Below, piece by piece: positions 9,724 through 17,991 of a stretch of 64,000 nucleotides of DNA (within the stretch, counting starts at the first letter, position 1; each line of letters begins with the position of its first letter). The DNA is taken from positions 62,001 to 126,000 of the forward strand of contig CANTEW010000001.1 of the NCBI GenBank assembly GCA_947652925.1, read 5' to 3'. The notes under the pieces are model-generated. The model ran no database searches, was not told the DNA's origin, and worked only from the letters and a program-made list of their open reading frames with translations. The DNA comes from an uncultured Lachnospiraceae bacterium. GTDB lineage: Bacteria > Bacillota > Clostridia > Lachnospirales > Lachnospiraceae. The position numbers and the translations under genes were made by a program.

Positions 9724-10506
9724 TCAATCCCTGTGGATGCGCAGGACCGCACCCAGCAGCTCCTTTGTATATCCTTCCTGGGGATGGTGGATGATATCCT
9801 CTGTTTTTCCATATTCCACAAGATCACCCCGGTACATGACCGCGATCTTATCCGCCATGTATTCCACCACACCCATATTGTGGGTGACCAGTACGATCGC
9901 CGTACCGTACAGGTCGCGCATCTCCATCATCTCTTTCACCACCTGGGCCTGCACCGTCACATCCAGCGCACTGGTGGGCTCATCTGCAAACAACAGATCC
10001 GGGTGGAGGATCATAGCCATCATGATGCCCACTCTCTGGTTCATCCCGCCTGACAATTCAAAAGGATAGCTGTCTAAGATCCGCTCCCCATCTGCCAGGC
10101 TCATCTTATCAAAGAATCCCAGCGCACGCTCCCGCACCTCTTTCCGGCTGACCTTCTCATGTTGGGAAACACTCTCATACAACTGGTCCCCGACCGTGCG
10201 GATGGGACACAGGGATGCCTCTGTATTCTGGAAGATCATGCCCATGGACGGCCCCCGCATCTTCCGGAGCTTATCATCTCCTCCATCGACCACATTTTCA
10301 CCTTTATAATAAATGTCTCCTCTCGTCACAGCGCCGCTGTTCCCCAAAAGACCCATAGCCGCCTTCACCACAGTACTCTTCCCGCTCCCTGACTCCCCCA
10401 CGATACCCAAGATCTCTCCCGGGTCCATCTGAAAAGACACGTCATGCACCGCCGGCGTCCCATCATAACTCACTTCCACATGTCGTACATCCAATAATGG
10501 CGTCAT
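9724..10506 (-). CDS. oligopeptide/nickel-type ABC ATPase (OppD/DppD-like)
   Basis: A 260-residue ATPase and the first gene of the operon. Walker A is GIVGESGSGKSTVVK, the Q-loop segment is MIFQNTEASLCPIRTVGDQL, the signature is SGGMNQRVGIMMAM, and Walker B is LLFADEPTSALDVT. It lacks the cysteine-rich C-terminal tail common in OppD and is close to NikD/DppD in length. A -10-like TATAAT lies about 40 bases upstream of its ATG, so it really is promoter-proximal. That makes the absence of permease genes upstream a true feature of the operon rather than a window effect. Confidence 0.93.
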   Translation of the reverse strand: MTPLLDVRHVEVSYDGTPAVHDVSFQMDPGEILGIVGESGSGKSTVVKAAMGLLGNSGAVTRGDIYYKGENVVDGGDDKLRKMRGPSMGMIFQNTEASLCPIRTVGDQLYESVSQHEKVSRKEVRERALGFFDKMSLADGERILDSYPFELSGGMNQRVGIMMAMILHPDLLFADEPTSALDVTVQAQVVKEMMEMRDLYGTAIVLVTHNMGVVEYMADKIAVMYRGDLVEYGKTEDIIHHPQEGYTKELLGAVLRIHRD

Positions 10507-10543
10507 CTTCCGCTCCTTTACTCCCTCTTATTTTCTGTATTTT

Positions 10544-10571
10544 ATTATACATTAAACATAGGACACCACAA
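10544..10571 (-). promoter_or_regulatory. probable promoter of the ABC operon
   Basis: On the minus strand TATAAT (10544-10549) lies 16 bases below TTGTGG (10566-10571, weak). The first ATPase ATG is about 40 bases downstream. A small CCCC/GGGG hairpin (around 10571-10583) overlaps the -35 side. Confidence 0.5.
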
Positions 10572-10594
10572 CCCCCGTAGGGGGATATGGATAC

Positions 10595-10624
10595 ATTCCA
10601 TTTCGTCATGTCCCTATTCCATTT
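10595..10624. promoter_or_regulatory. paired direct repeats, candidate operator
   Basis: ATTCCATTT occurs at 10595-10603 and again at 10616-10624, 21 bases (two helical turns) apart, upstream of the ABC operon promoter and between two divergent promoters. Such phasing is typical of a dimeric regulator's sites. The nearby LysR protein is a candidate, but nothing shows it binds here. Confidence 0.35.
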
Positions 10625-10742
10625 ACCCATACCGTCTGACATGGTGAATTTTCTGAATATCCATATATTTTGTCACGATCATCAGCTATATATATCTTTA
10701 ACATCCTAGATACAAAAAAATACAATTTTTTTAAAAAAAGTG

Positions 10743-10771
10743 TTGACAACTGATCCGTCGGGTGTTATTAT
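10743..10771 (+). promoter_or_regulatory. strong sigma-A promoter
   Basis: TTGACA (10743-10748), a 17-base spacer, TATTAT (10766-10771), and a TG extension at 10763-10764. It is preceded by an A/T-rich run that may act as an UP element. It fires into a region without a convincing gene. Confidence 0.85.
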
Positions 10772-10777
10772 AGACCC

Positions 10778-11347
10778 ATCAACAAGAACAACCTACAGAA
10801 AGGAGGAAACAGTCCATTGGTAATAGCAGAAGATGATTTTTCAATATGAGAGTGGTATGATGAGCATTCCTGCAGAGAGCACTGGAGCAACGTAAGGCGA
10901 GGATAGCCGAGTGTATCAGATTTAGAGAGAAGAGCGCATCCGGTAATATAGAAAAGCTCATCCTTATATTGAACAGATACCACAGACCTGGTACAAAGAT
11001 TTCCTCCGTGTGTAAAGGAACACGGGCAGGAAAGGATGCGAGAGGGGCGCATTTCAGGATTCATATCGTTTCTGTAATAAGGCGTGGGATTTTTGGTGGA
11101 TGAATATGGATCATGGCTTTGCATTAGATGATATATACAGTATATATATGAAGCTTTCTAAGAGGAGGGCAGGCAATAGCGTGAGATTGTCTGATATCCA
11201 TGAGCAGGAAGAGATGTAAAATAAATAAAGGAGGTCAATATAGAGAACAGTATCGAGACTGTCTTAGAAAAAAGGAAAAATGAATATTGAAGATATTTAG
11301 AGCGGCCATCATTTTAGGTAAAGAAAATGATGGCTGCTTTGTGTTTT
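10778..11347 (+). ncRNA. long leader or untranslated transcript of unknown role
   Basis: About 570 bases between a near-consensus promoter and an intrinsic terminator. All three frames are broken. Good ribosome sites precede only tiny frames: AAAGGAGG before a 10-codon TTG frame (MVIAEDDFSI) and AAAGGAGG again near 11230. A 75-codon open stretch (ALEQRKARIAECIRF...) at about 10860-11100 lacks a start. The options are a decayed gene, a regulatory RNA, or an attenuator leader for the pseudouridine synthase that begins 31 bases after the terminator. I cannot decide between them. Confidence 0.4.
11301..11347 (+). terminator. intrinsic terminator before the pseudouridine synthase gene
   Basis: The 15-bp stem AGCGGCCATCATTTT/AAAATGATGGCTGCT (11301-11315 with 11324-11338) has one mismatch and an 8-base loop, and is followed by TTTGTGTTTT. 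No promoter is visible between it and the next start, so that gene may depend on readthrough. Confidence 0.8.
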
Positions 11348-11377
11348 GTCAAATACAGGAAAAGGAGCGATGACAGA

Positions 11378-12052
11378 ATGAAAGATCTTAGAGAATGTAT
11401 CGTTTACGAGGACGATCATCTGATCGTCTGCCATAAACCGCCGGGTATCCCCGTACAGAGCGCTGATGTGCGTGTCATGGACCTGGAATGCGCCTGTCTG
11501 GAATACCTGCATCAAACTTATATAGGCATCGTCCAACGGCTGGACCAGCCCGTGGAAGGCCTTCTGGTCCTGGCCAAGACGAAGAAAGCCGCCGGGGAAC
11601 TGAGCAGACAGGTGCAGGACGGACGTATGAAAAAAATATATCTGGCTGTCGTAGATGGATCTGTAGACCCATCCGAGGGCATGATGCAGGATCATCTGAT
11701 CAAAGACAGCAGAAACCGAATCGGCCACGTAGTCCCCCAGAAGATAAAAGGATCCAAAGAAGCCAAGCTGCATTACAGAGTATTGGGCCGCCAGGATGGA
11801 AAAAGCCTCCTGGAGATCCATCTGTATACAGGCCGGTTCCATCAGATACGCGTACAGCTGAGCAGCCGCGGCTACCCTCTGATCGGTGACCGAAAATACC
11901 ATCCCCAGGGAAATGCCCAGACCGACAGCCTGGCCTTGTGCGCATACAAGCTCAGCCTGATCCATCCTGTATCCAGACAGGAGATGTGCTGGGAGATCCA
12001 GCCCAGAGGATCTGCTTTTTCGGCTCTCAAAACAGAAGATCCACAGGTATAA
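11378..12052 (+). CDS. RluA-family pseudouridine synthase
   Basis: A 224-residue enzyme of the RluA/RluD family that isomerises uridine to pseudouridine in rRNA or tRNA. The ATG at 11378 follows GGAG by 10 bases; the upstream in-frame extension would run into the terminator. The catalytic aspartate lies in GIVQRLDQPVEGLLVLAKT, where the common HRLD histidine is replaced by Gln; the Asp and the following Gly-Leu remain. The C-terminal YTGRFHQIRVQLSSRGYPLIGD block is typical of the family. There is no S4 domain. The RNA target cannot be assigned. It sits directly after a terminator and in front of a repeat nest. Confidence 0.88.
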   Translation: MKDLRECIVYEDDHLIVCHKPPGIPVQSADVRVMDLECACLEYLHQTYIGIVQRLDQPVEGLLVLAKTKKAAGELSRQVQDGRMKKIYLAVVDGSVDPSEGMMQDHLIKDSRNRIGHVVPQKIKGSKEAKLHYRVLGRQDGKSLLEIHLYTGRFHQIRVQLSSRGYPLIGDRKYHPQGNAQTDSLALCAYKLSLIHPVSRQEMCWEIQPRGSAFSALKTEDPQV

Positions 12053-12075
12053 GATCCCTGAACTTAGCCACACTA

Positions 12076-12311
12076 AGAGCGTGTTTGAAAACCTCAAATA
12101 TCGTTAGATCACAGCGGATCTGCAGATAATAGATGAGTATATTCCCAAAAAGCGTTTTAAGGGGTCCGGGGAAAATACGTAATCCCCGGCGCTTTTGGCA
12201 CTTTTCTCGTAGAAAAGTACACATCCAAAGGCCTGAGCGGTCGTGGATCGTACCAAGTGTTTATATTATTTAATTTATTTACAGGATTTATAGGGTTTTA
12301 AAACACGCTCT
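12076..12311. repeat. MITE-1: 236-bp element with 18-bp terminal inverted repeats
   Basis: The ends AGAGCGTGTTTGAAAACC (12076-12093) and GGTTTTAAAACACGCTCT (12294-12311) are inverted repeats differing at one position. The interior (12148-12225) contains AAGGGGTCCGGGG, a CCCCGGCGCTTTT block and an ACTTTTCTCGTAGAAAAGT hairpin, and is shared with a second, decayed copy at 36417-36541. It codes for nothing recognisable, so it is likely a non-autonomous transposable element; its transposase is not in the window. Confidence 0.75.
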
Positions 12312-12440
12312 AGTACTCCATCCAGCCAGAGATCGTAGTCTGACTTTGCCTGGTCTGCACCAGTGCTAGGCAAAATTTTGACAGCGCAATGGTGCGGAGC
12401 AGACGGAGTCAAACTATGATCTCTGGCCGGATGGAGTACT
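12312..12440. repeat. 129-bp palindromic element
   Basis: The sequence starts AGTACTCCATCCAGCCAGAG and ends CTCTGGCCGGATGGAGTACT. The inner parts also pair (TAGTCTGACT with AGTCAAACTA, and TGCACC with GGTGCG), so almost the whole unit can fold into one long hairpin. Its flanks are halves of the MITE-1 end-to-end motif, AACACGCTCT on the left and AGAGCATGTT on the right. It therefore looks inserted exactly at such a junction. It encodes nothing. Confidence 0.7.
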
Positions 12441-12480
12441 AGAGCATGTTCTAAAAATATCTGAAAGGTGTGGTGCTTTC

Positions 12481-13512
12481 GTGGATCTTGAGTGGAAAAG
12501 AAGACTCAGTATCGTAGGGATCGTGGCGGGGGTCTACCTGGGATTCCGTTATCTCCTGCCAGTGTCCATCCCCTTTTTGATCGGGTGGGGACTGGCCGTC
12601 TGGCTCCATCCCCTGGCCGTACGGGTGAGCAAAAAGATACATGTGAAAAAAAGTGTAGCCGGAGGTTTTTTCATGCTCCTGCTGCTAGCTGCCGCCGGGG
12701 TCTTGCTCTGGGTGGGTGTGGATACGCTGATCGGACAGCTGAAAGCATGGCTGACTAATTTCCCCGCATTAGAGGCGAGATTTTACCAATATGTAGACCA
12801 GTGCTGCTGTGCCATCGAGGATACGTTCGGCATTTCCCAGGTGGACAGCCGCAGGTTCATACTGGACAATCTGGAAAAAATGCAGAAAAGTTTCATCCAG
12901 GGGATCAGCCCCAAAACGATCTTCCAGGCCACCGACTATCTGAAAGGCTTGATCTCTGTTGTCAGCGCGGTCATCATCGCTTTTATCTCCGGCGTACTCT
13001 TTTTGAAGGATCTGGAAGATATCCGGCGCACCCTGCGCACATACCGTTTCTACCAACCCTGGAAACGGGTCCTCAAGCGTCTGCGGCAGACCTGTGTGAC
13101 ATACCTGAAAGCCCAATTGCTGATCATGGTATCTGTAGCCTTCACCTCCACCCTGATGCTGTGGCTGATGAAAAGTCCTTATTTCCTGCTATTCGGCATA
13201 GGACTGGGGATCCTGGATGCGCTGCCGATCATCGGTACCGGACTTTTCCTCTATCCCGCTATGCTGATATTTTTTCTGCGGGGGCAGACCGGGCTGGCCG
13301 TGTGGTGCCTGTCCATTGAACTGGTCACCACACTCGTCCGTGAATTTATGGAGCCGCGGCTCCTTGGGGATAAACTGGGCGTATATCCGATCATCATCAT
13401 GGCCGCGATCTACCTGGGCTTTTTTGTCTTTGGGGTTGCAGGCTTTATCTTAGGGCCCATCGCCCTATCCCTGATCTACGGCATTGGAAAAGAATGGGAT
13501 ATCTGGGACTGA
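12481..13512 (+). CDS. AI-2E family transporter-like membrane protein
   Basis: A 343-residue polytopic protein of the AI-2E/PerM/YtvI exporter family. The order fits: N-terminal hydrophobic pairs (about residues 10-30 and 55-80), an extracytoplasmic amphipathic region (85-145), then several C-terminal membrane segments including the family motif around PIIGTGLFLYPAMLIFFL and FMEPRLLGDKLGVYPIIIM. The start is GTG, 10 bases after a GAAAGGTG ribosome site. In Bacillus the YtvI branch is linked to sporulation-era expression, but the substrate is unknown. It follows the repeat nest and converges on the polysaccharide deacetylase gene, 3 bases away. Confidence 0.88.
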   Translation: MDLEWKRRLSIVGIVAGVYLGFRYLLPVSIPFLIGWGLAVWLHPLAVRVSKKIHVKKSVAGGFFMLLLLAAAGVLLWVGVDTLIGQLKAWLTNFPALEARFYQYVDQCCCAIEDTFGISQVDSRRFILDNLEKMQKSFIQGISPKTIFQATDYLKGLISVVSAVIIAFISGVLFLKDLEDIRRTLRTYRFYQPWKRVLKRLRQTCVTYLKAQLLIMVSVAFTSTLMLWLMKSPYFLLFGIGLGILDALPIIGTGLFLYPAMLIFFLRGQTGLAVWCLSIELVTTLVREFMEPRLLGDKLGVYPIIIMAAIYLGFFVFGVAGFILGPIALSLIYGIGKEWDIWD

Positions 13513-13515
13513 CCC

Positions 13516-15177
13516 TCATCGATACCAGGCACTGTATACACCGCCTTTGACCATAGCCCCCCGGCAGTCCGCCAGCTCACTGACCGTCACAAGCTGATAC
13601 CCCCTGTCCACCAACTCTGGTATGATGGTCTTTGATGCTTCCGCTGTGGGCCCGTGGAGATCATGCATCAGGACTACATCCCCATCCCTCACCTGGCCCA
13701 GCACAGCTGCATGTGTGGCAGGGGCGCTCCTCGTCTTCCAGTCAAGTGTATCGATCGACCACATGATCAGAGGCATCCCCACAGCGCTCCTCACACTGTC
13801 ATTATATCCGCCTCCAGGCGGACGCATAACGACAGGCGATGCCCCGGTTATATTCTTGACCACCGTATCCGTCATAGAGATCTGGCTCTGGATCGTGGGG
13901 ATCCCTACTGTGGTCAGTATCGTATGGCTATATGTATGATCCCCGATCTCACATCCAATCTTATATGTACGCGCCACTGTAGAAGCAAAACCAGGCACCC
14001 GGTCCCCGACCACAAAGAATGTGGCCACGCTTTTGTATCTCTCCAGTACATCCAGGATCACTGGTGTATACTGGGATGGTCCGTCATCATAGGTCAGTGC
14101 GACCAATTTCTTATTCAAGTTGATCTTCCTTTTCAGGGTGCCTTTCCCATCGTAATAACACATATAATGAGAATCTTTCACCCGGCTGGCCGTGACCTTT
14201 CCTTTTGTCCTCACATAGTCCTGCACCTGGCCGGATATCTGTTTGACCACCTGTCCATTGGCCCGCACATAGACAAGCTTCTTTGAGGACAGCAGATACA
14301 GGCCCGCCTCACTCGCCTTCACCCCATCCGGCCTGAAATAACAGAGCTTCCTGCCGATCTTTCGCGTCGCGTTCTTAACGAGGATCAGCCTGCCTTTTTT
14401 ACAATCATAACATTTCCTGGCCGCTGTGTTATACATGCGGACACATTTGCCCGCTGCGTTCAGATAATACCTTTTCTTATTGACCGTCTTCCAGGTTTTT
14501 TTCTGTTTCTTCCATTTCCCTGTATGATAGTCGTATGTATGGATCCTCCAGTATCCATTTTTCTTCTCCATCCTGGAGACCACAGGACCGCTCTTGGCTG
14601 TCTGTACGAGTTTATCCGGAGTCAAATGCTGCCATCCGGCCTGTGTCACCCGTATACCTTTCCCGTCAAAAAAATACATCTTCCCGCTGCGGAGTGTACA
14701 TACATCCTTTTTCACAGATACCATTTTGCCTTTATCATACCGCACACACTTTCCTGTGACCGGATCATAGATCTTCGTGCATATCCCTTTTTTGTCAAAA
14801 TAGTATTCTCTCCCGTCCGCATGTATACCGCGCAGCACCTCCCAGGTATCTTTTTGCAGTTCCCAGTGCATCGTCTGGGTCTCTAACTCATAAAATCTAC
14901 AGATCCCGCCCACGGCCTCCATCTTAGCTGTCACATACCCCTCTTGACTGATCCGGAAGCTCTCCCTGTTAGATCCCCACCAGCCGGTCTCTGTCACCTG
15001 TCTTCCTTCCATATATAGTACATAGTGTCCGTCCTGCAGGACCAGCCCGTCCGATACAGTCTCTCCTGTCCCTCCCGGATCTGCCGCTGCCGCTTTTGCC
15101 TGCAGCGGTATCATCGCACACAGCACAGCAGACAATAGTACCAATACCAGTTCTCTCCTCCATTTTATGGATCTCAT
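13516..15177 (-). CDS. secreted polysaccharide deacetylase with N-terminal repeats
   Basis: A 553-residue exported protein. The signal peptide spans about residues 1-31. Residues 45-350 carry degenerate tyrosine/glycine-rich units resembling cell-wall-binding or portal-type repeats (KMYFFDGKGIRVTQAGW, KRYYLNAAGKCVRMYN, KLCYFRPDGVKASEAGLY). Residues 358-540 are a NodB domain: TYDDGPS (362-368), metal ligands H414 and H418 in GDHTYSH, RPPGGGY (452-458), WSIDTLDW (473-480) and the histidine motif LMHDLHG (503-509). All catalytic motifs are intact, so it probably removes N- or O-acetyl groups from a cell-surface glycan such as peptidoglycan. Confidence 0.92.
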   Translation of the reverse strand: MRSIKWRRELVLVLLSAVLCAMIPLQAKAAAADPGGTGETVSDGLVLQDGHYVLYMEGRQVTETGWWGSNRESFRISQEGYVTAKMEAVGGICRFYELETQTMHWELQKDTWEVLRGIHADGREYYFDKKGICTKIYDPVTGKCVRYDKGKMVSVKKDVCTLRSGKMYFFDGKGIRVTQAGWQHLTPDKLVQTAKSGPVVSRMEKKNGYWRIHTYDYHTGKWKKQKKTWKTVNKKRYYLNAAGKCVRMYNTAARKCYDCKKGRLILVKNATRKIGRKLCYFRPDGVKASEAGLYLLSSKKLVYVRANGQVVKQISGQVQDYVRTKGKVTASRVKDSHYMCYYDGKGTLKRKINLNKKLVALTYDDGPSQYTPVILDVLERYKSVATFFVVGDRVPGFASTVARTYKIGCEIGDHTYSHTILTTVGIPTIQSQISMTDTVVKNITGASPVVMRPPGGGYNDSVRSAVGMPLIMWSIDTLDWKTRSAPATHAAVLGQVRDGDVVLMHDLHGPTAEASKTIIPELVDRGYQLVTVSELADCRGAMVKGGVYSAWYR

Positions 15178-15245
15178 AAAGTCCCCTCCTCGTACATTTA
15201 TCTATCTCTATAAAGATACCACATCCCGGAAAAATATAACAGCCC

Positions 15246-15450
15246 CAATGTAGTGACAGGCTGACTTCTATAAATAAAGTGTGCCGGATATTTTGTCACT
15301 CTGCAAGGCGGAGGAATGAGGCGTAACGGTGGCACATGTTCAGCACGGACCGGAACGAAGTGCAGACTAACATGGCAGATGTCAAAATAGTCGGTACAAT
15401 TGACTTCTGTAATAAAGTGTGCCGGATATTTTGCCATCTGCCGCGTTGGC
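15246..15450. repeat. MITE-2, composite copy
   Basis: It begins near AATGTAGTGACAGGCTGACT and contains the family core AGTGTGCCGGATATTTTGTCA, the segment GCGGAGGAATGAGGCGTA, and a GGTACAATTGACTTCTGT end. A second partial unit (TGACTTCTGTAATAAAGTGTG..., from 15401) follows immediately, so the locus is tandem or nested. Related copies lie at 36542-36665 and 60538-60704. It separates the deacetylase gene from the ior promoter; the rest of the 430-base gap holds only that promoter and leader. Confidence 0.7.
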
Positions 15451-15501
15451 TTCGATCGACGATGCCATATATCCCGGATACCTCACGGATGACACAATAC
15501 A

Positions 15502-15530
15502 TTGACAAGGCATATAAACGATCATATAAT
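15502..15530 (+). promoter_or_regulatory. sigma-A promoter of the iorAB operon
   Basis: Perfect consensus: TTGACA at 15502-15507, a 17-base spacer, TATAAT at 15525-15530. The leader to the iorA ATG is about 75 bases. Confidence 0.9.
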
Positions 15531-15611
15531 GAATCTACATATTTATCGACGAATATATCAATACAGCGATCCATACATATCTATCAGCAAAAAGGAGGCA
15601 TAGATCATATC

Positions 15612-17393
15612 ATGAAACAATTGATGACCGGCAATGAAGCCGTAGCGAGAGGGGCTTACGAGGCGGGTGTCCGTCATGCGTCCGCCTATCCGGGAACGCC
15701 CAGCACGGAGATTCTGGAAAACCTATCCACGTATGAGGAGATCGAGACTGAGTGGGCGCCCAATGAAAAAGTCGCCCTGGAATCAGCCATAGGCGCCGCC
15801 ATCGCAGGCGTGCGCAGCATGGTCTCCATGAAACATGTGGGCGTCAATGTAGCCGCCGACCCGCTCTTTACCTGGGCCTATATGGGCGTGAACACGGGAA
15901 ATGTCCTGATCACCGCGGACGAGCCCGGGATGTATTCTTCCCAGAATGAACAGGACAACCGCAATTATGCCAAAGCCGCGAGATGGGCCATGTTCGAACC
16001 GTCAGACTCCCAGGAATGCCTGGATATGGTAAAGGCCGCCTATGACTTGAGCGAGGAGTACGATACCCCCGTCATGATCCGCATGACCACCCGGGTCTGC
16101 CACTCCAAATCCATCGTAAAATTAGGCGAGCGCGCAGATGTTCCCGTGAGAGAATGGGTGAAAGACCCGGCAAAATATGTCTGTCTCCCCGCCATCGCCA
16201 GGAACCTGCGGGTGAAGCTGGAAGACCGGATGCAGCGGCTGGCAGCGTACAGCGAGACATCCCCGTTCAATCAGGCGGAATATAGAGAAGGAAAGATCGG
16301 TGTCATCGCATCAGGGATCTGCTATTATCATGGAAAAGAAGTCTTCGGCGAAGATGTCCCCTATCTGAAACTTGGCTTTACCAACCCCCTCCCTGCGAAA
16401 CTGATCCGGGATTTCTGCGCGCGGCTGGAGACTGTCTACATACTGGAGGAAAACGATCCGTATATCCAGGAATTTGTGGAAAGGCTGGGTGTCTCCTGCA
16501 AGATCGTGGGAAAAGATACCTTCCCGCCTTATGGGGAGATGACTCCGGATGTGATCCGTACATGTATCCACGGACAAGGACACAAGACCATCGACTTTGA
16601 CAGGAGCAAGCTGATCGCGCGGGCGCCCGCTTTCTGCGCCGGCTGTCCCCACAGAGGGCTGTTTTACCGCCTGGGCAAACGCAAGGATATCATGATCAGC
16701 GGGGATATCGGCTGCTATACACTGGCTGCGGGCAAGCCTTTCTCAGCCATGGACTCCACCGTCTGCATGGGCGCCAGCTTCTCCATCGGGCACGGCGCAC
16801 AGAAAGCCTTTGACCTGACGGGCTCCAATAAGAGAGTCGTAGCCGTCCTGGGCGATTCCACTTTCTTCCACACAGGGATCAACTCTCTGATCAACACCGT
16901 GTATAACAAGAGCAATACAGTCAATATCATACTGGATAACCGAATCACAGGCATGACCGGGCACCAGGACAATCCGGGCACCGGATTTACCGCTAAGGGA
17001 AGACCCACCACCCTGATCAAGATCGAGGAACTGGTACGTGCCATCGGTATCCGCCATATCCGCGTGATCGACCCCAACCACCTGCAGGAAGTGGACGAGG
17101 CGCTGGACGCGTTCCTGGCCCTGGATGAGCCTTCCGTGATCATCACCCGATGGCCCTGCGCCCTGAAAAAGTTCTCCCAGGCAGACCAGGATGAGTTTAC
17201 AGATCTTTTTATCACGAAAAATAAAATATCCGAAGACAAATGCACCGGCTGCCGCCTCTGTATGAAAGCCGGCTGCCCGGCCATGTCTTTTGACACAGAG
17301 AGAAAGAAAGCTGTGATCCACCATGCACAGTGCGTAGGCTGTGACGTATGTACGCAGATCTGTAAACATGATGCCATCGTAAAGGAGGTATGA
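15612..17393 (+). CDS. iorA: indolepyruvate ferredoxin oxidoreductase, alpha subunit
   Basis: A 593-residue alpha subunit that, with IorB, oxidatively decarboxylates aryl-2-oxoacids (indole-, phenyl- and hydroxyphenyl-pyruvate) to aryl-acetyl-CoA, reducing ferredoxin. The ATG at 15612 follows AAGGAGG. The pyrimidine domain opens with MTGNEAVARGAYEAGVRHAS; a thiamine-diphosphate core appears as ISGDIGCYTLAAGKPFSAMD and AVLGDSTFFHTGI. The last 50 residues hold two ferredoxin-like cysteine clusters (CTGCRLCMKAGCP and CVGCDVCTQICKHD). The first cluster spacing is atypical at its third-to-fourth cysteine, as is common in IorA. It is the first gene of a probable seven-gene operon. Confidence 0.96.
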   Translation: MKQLMTGNEAVARGAYEAGVRHASAYPGTPSTEILENLSTYEEIETEWAPNEKVALESAIGAAIAGVRSMVSMKHVGVNVAADPLFTWAYMGVNTGNVLITADEPGMYSSQNEQDNRNYAKAARWAMFEPSDSQECLDMVKAAYDLSEEYDTPVMIRMTTRVCHSKSIVKLGERADVPVREWVKDPAKYVCLPAIARNLRVKLEDRMQRLAAYSETSPFNQAEYREGKIGVIASGICYYHGKEVFGEDVPYLKLGFTNPLPAKLIRDFCARLETVYILEENDPYIQEFVERLGVSCKIVGKDTFPPYGEMTPDVIRTCIHGQGHKTIDFDRSKLIARAPAFCAGCPHRGLFYRLGKRKDIMISGDIGCYTLAAGKPFSAMDSTVCMGASFSIGHGAQKAFDLTGSNKRVVAVLGDSTFFHTGINSLINTVYNKSNTVNIILDNRITGMTGHQDNPGTGFTAKGRPTTLIKIEELVRAIGIRHIRVIDPNHLQEVDEALDAFLALDEPSVIITRWPCALKKFSQADQDEFTDLFITKNKISEDKCTGCRLCMKAGCPAMSFDTERKKAVIHHAQCVGCDVCTQICKHDAIVKEV

Positions 17394-17396
17394 TCC

Positions 17397-17975
17397 ATGA
17401 CAAAGAGTATCTTATTAGTAGGCGTAGGCGGCCAGGGAACGATCCTGGCCAGCAAGATATTGACGACAGGACTGATGGAAGCCGGATATGACGTGAAGAT
17501 GAGCGAGATCCACGGTATGTCCCAGAGGGGCGGGAGCGTGTCCTCCCAGGTACGCTATGGTGAAAAGGTCTATTCACCTGTGATCGAAAAGGGCGCCGCA
17601 GACATTATCGTGGCATTTGAGAAAATGGAAGCCCTCCGGAACCTGGACTATCTGAAAGAAAGCGGCACCCTGGTCGTAAATGATGAAGAGATCCCTTCCC
17701 AGTCTGTGTTGATCGGTGATGAGACATATCCGCCAGATGCGCTGGAAGAGATCCAAAAACATACAGAGAATGTAAAAGTCGTGGATGCCAGCGGCATGGC
17801 ACGGGGACTGGGAAATGAAAAAGCCGCCAACATGGTACTTCTGGGAACGATCATCCATGCCATGGGTCTGGAAGAGATCCACTGGGACGCCATCCTGGAG
17901 GGCAATATCAAGCCAAGATTCCTGGATCTCAATAAAAAAGCCATCCAGATGGGTATGGGCGCCGTAGCCGGATGA
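17397..17975 (+). CDS. iorB: indolepyruvate ferredoxin oxidoreductase, beta subunit
   Basis: The 192-residue gamma/beta-type partner of IorA. It begins with the characteristic VGVGGQGTILASKIL nucleotide/CoA-binding turn and the SEIHGMSQRGGSVSSQVRYG motif shared by the 2-oxoacid oxidoreductase gamma domain. It starts 3 bases after the iorA stop, with AGGAGG inside the end of iorA, so the two are translationally close and should be made in equal amounts. The product acts in the cytosol as part of an alpha2-beta2 complex. Confidence 0.96.
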   Translation: MTKSILLVGVGGQGTILASKILTTGLMEAGYDVKMSEIHGMSQRGGSVSSQVRYGEKVYSPVIEKGAADIIVAFEKMEALRNLDYLKESGTLVVNDEEIPSQSVLIGDETYPPDALEEIQKHTENVKVVDASGMARGLGNEKAANMVLLGTIIHAMGLEEIHWDAILEGNIKPRFLDLNKKAIQMGMGAVAG

Positions 17976-17991
17976 TCAAGGAGGTATCGAC

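Noticed and set aside
10768-11124. 118-codon minus-strand frame in the leader region
   Set aside because: Its N-terminal codons have no ribosome site and its last codons are the complement of the plus-strand promoter and ribosome site; composition is not protein-like.
12076-12311. Interpretation of the 236-bp element as an intact insertion sequence
   Set aside because: It is too short for a transposase and has no open frame; it can only be a non-autonomous derivative.
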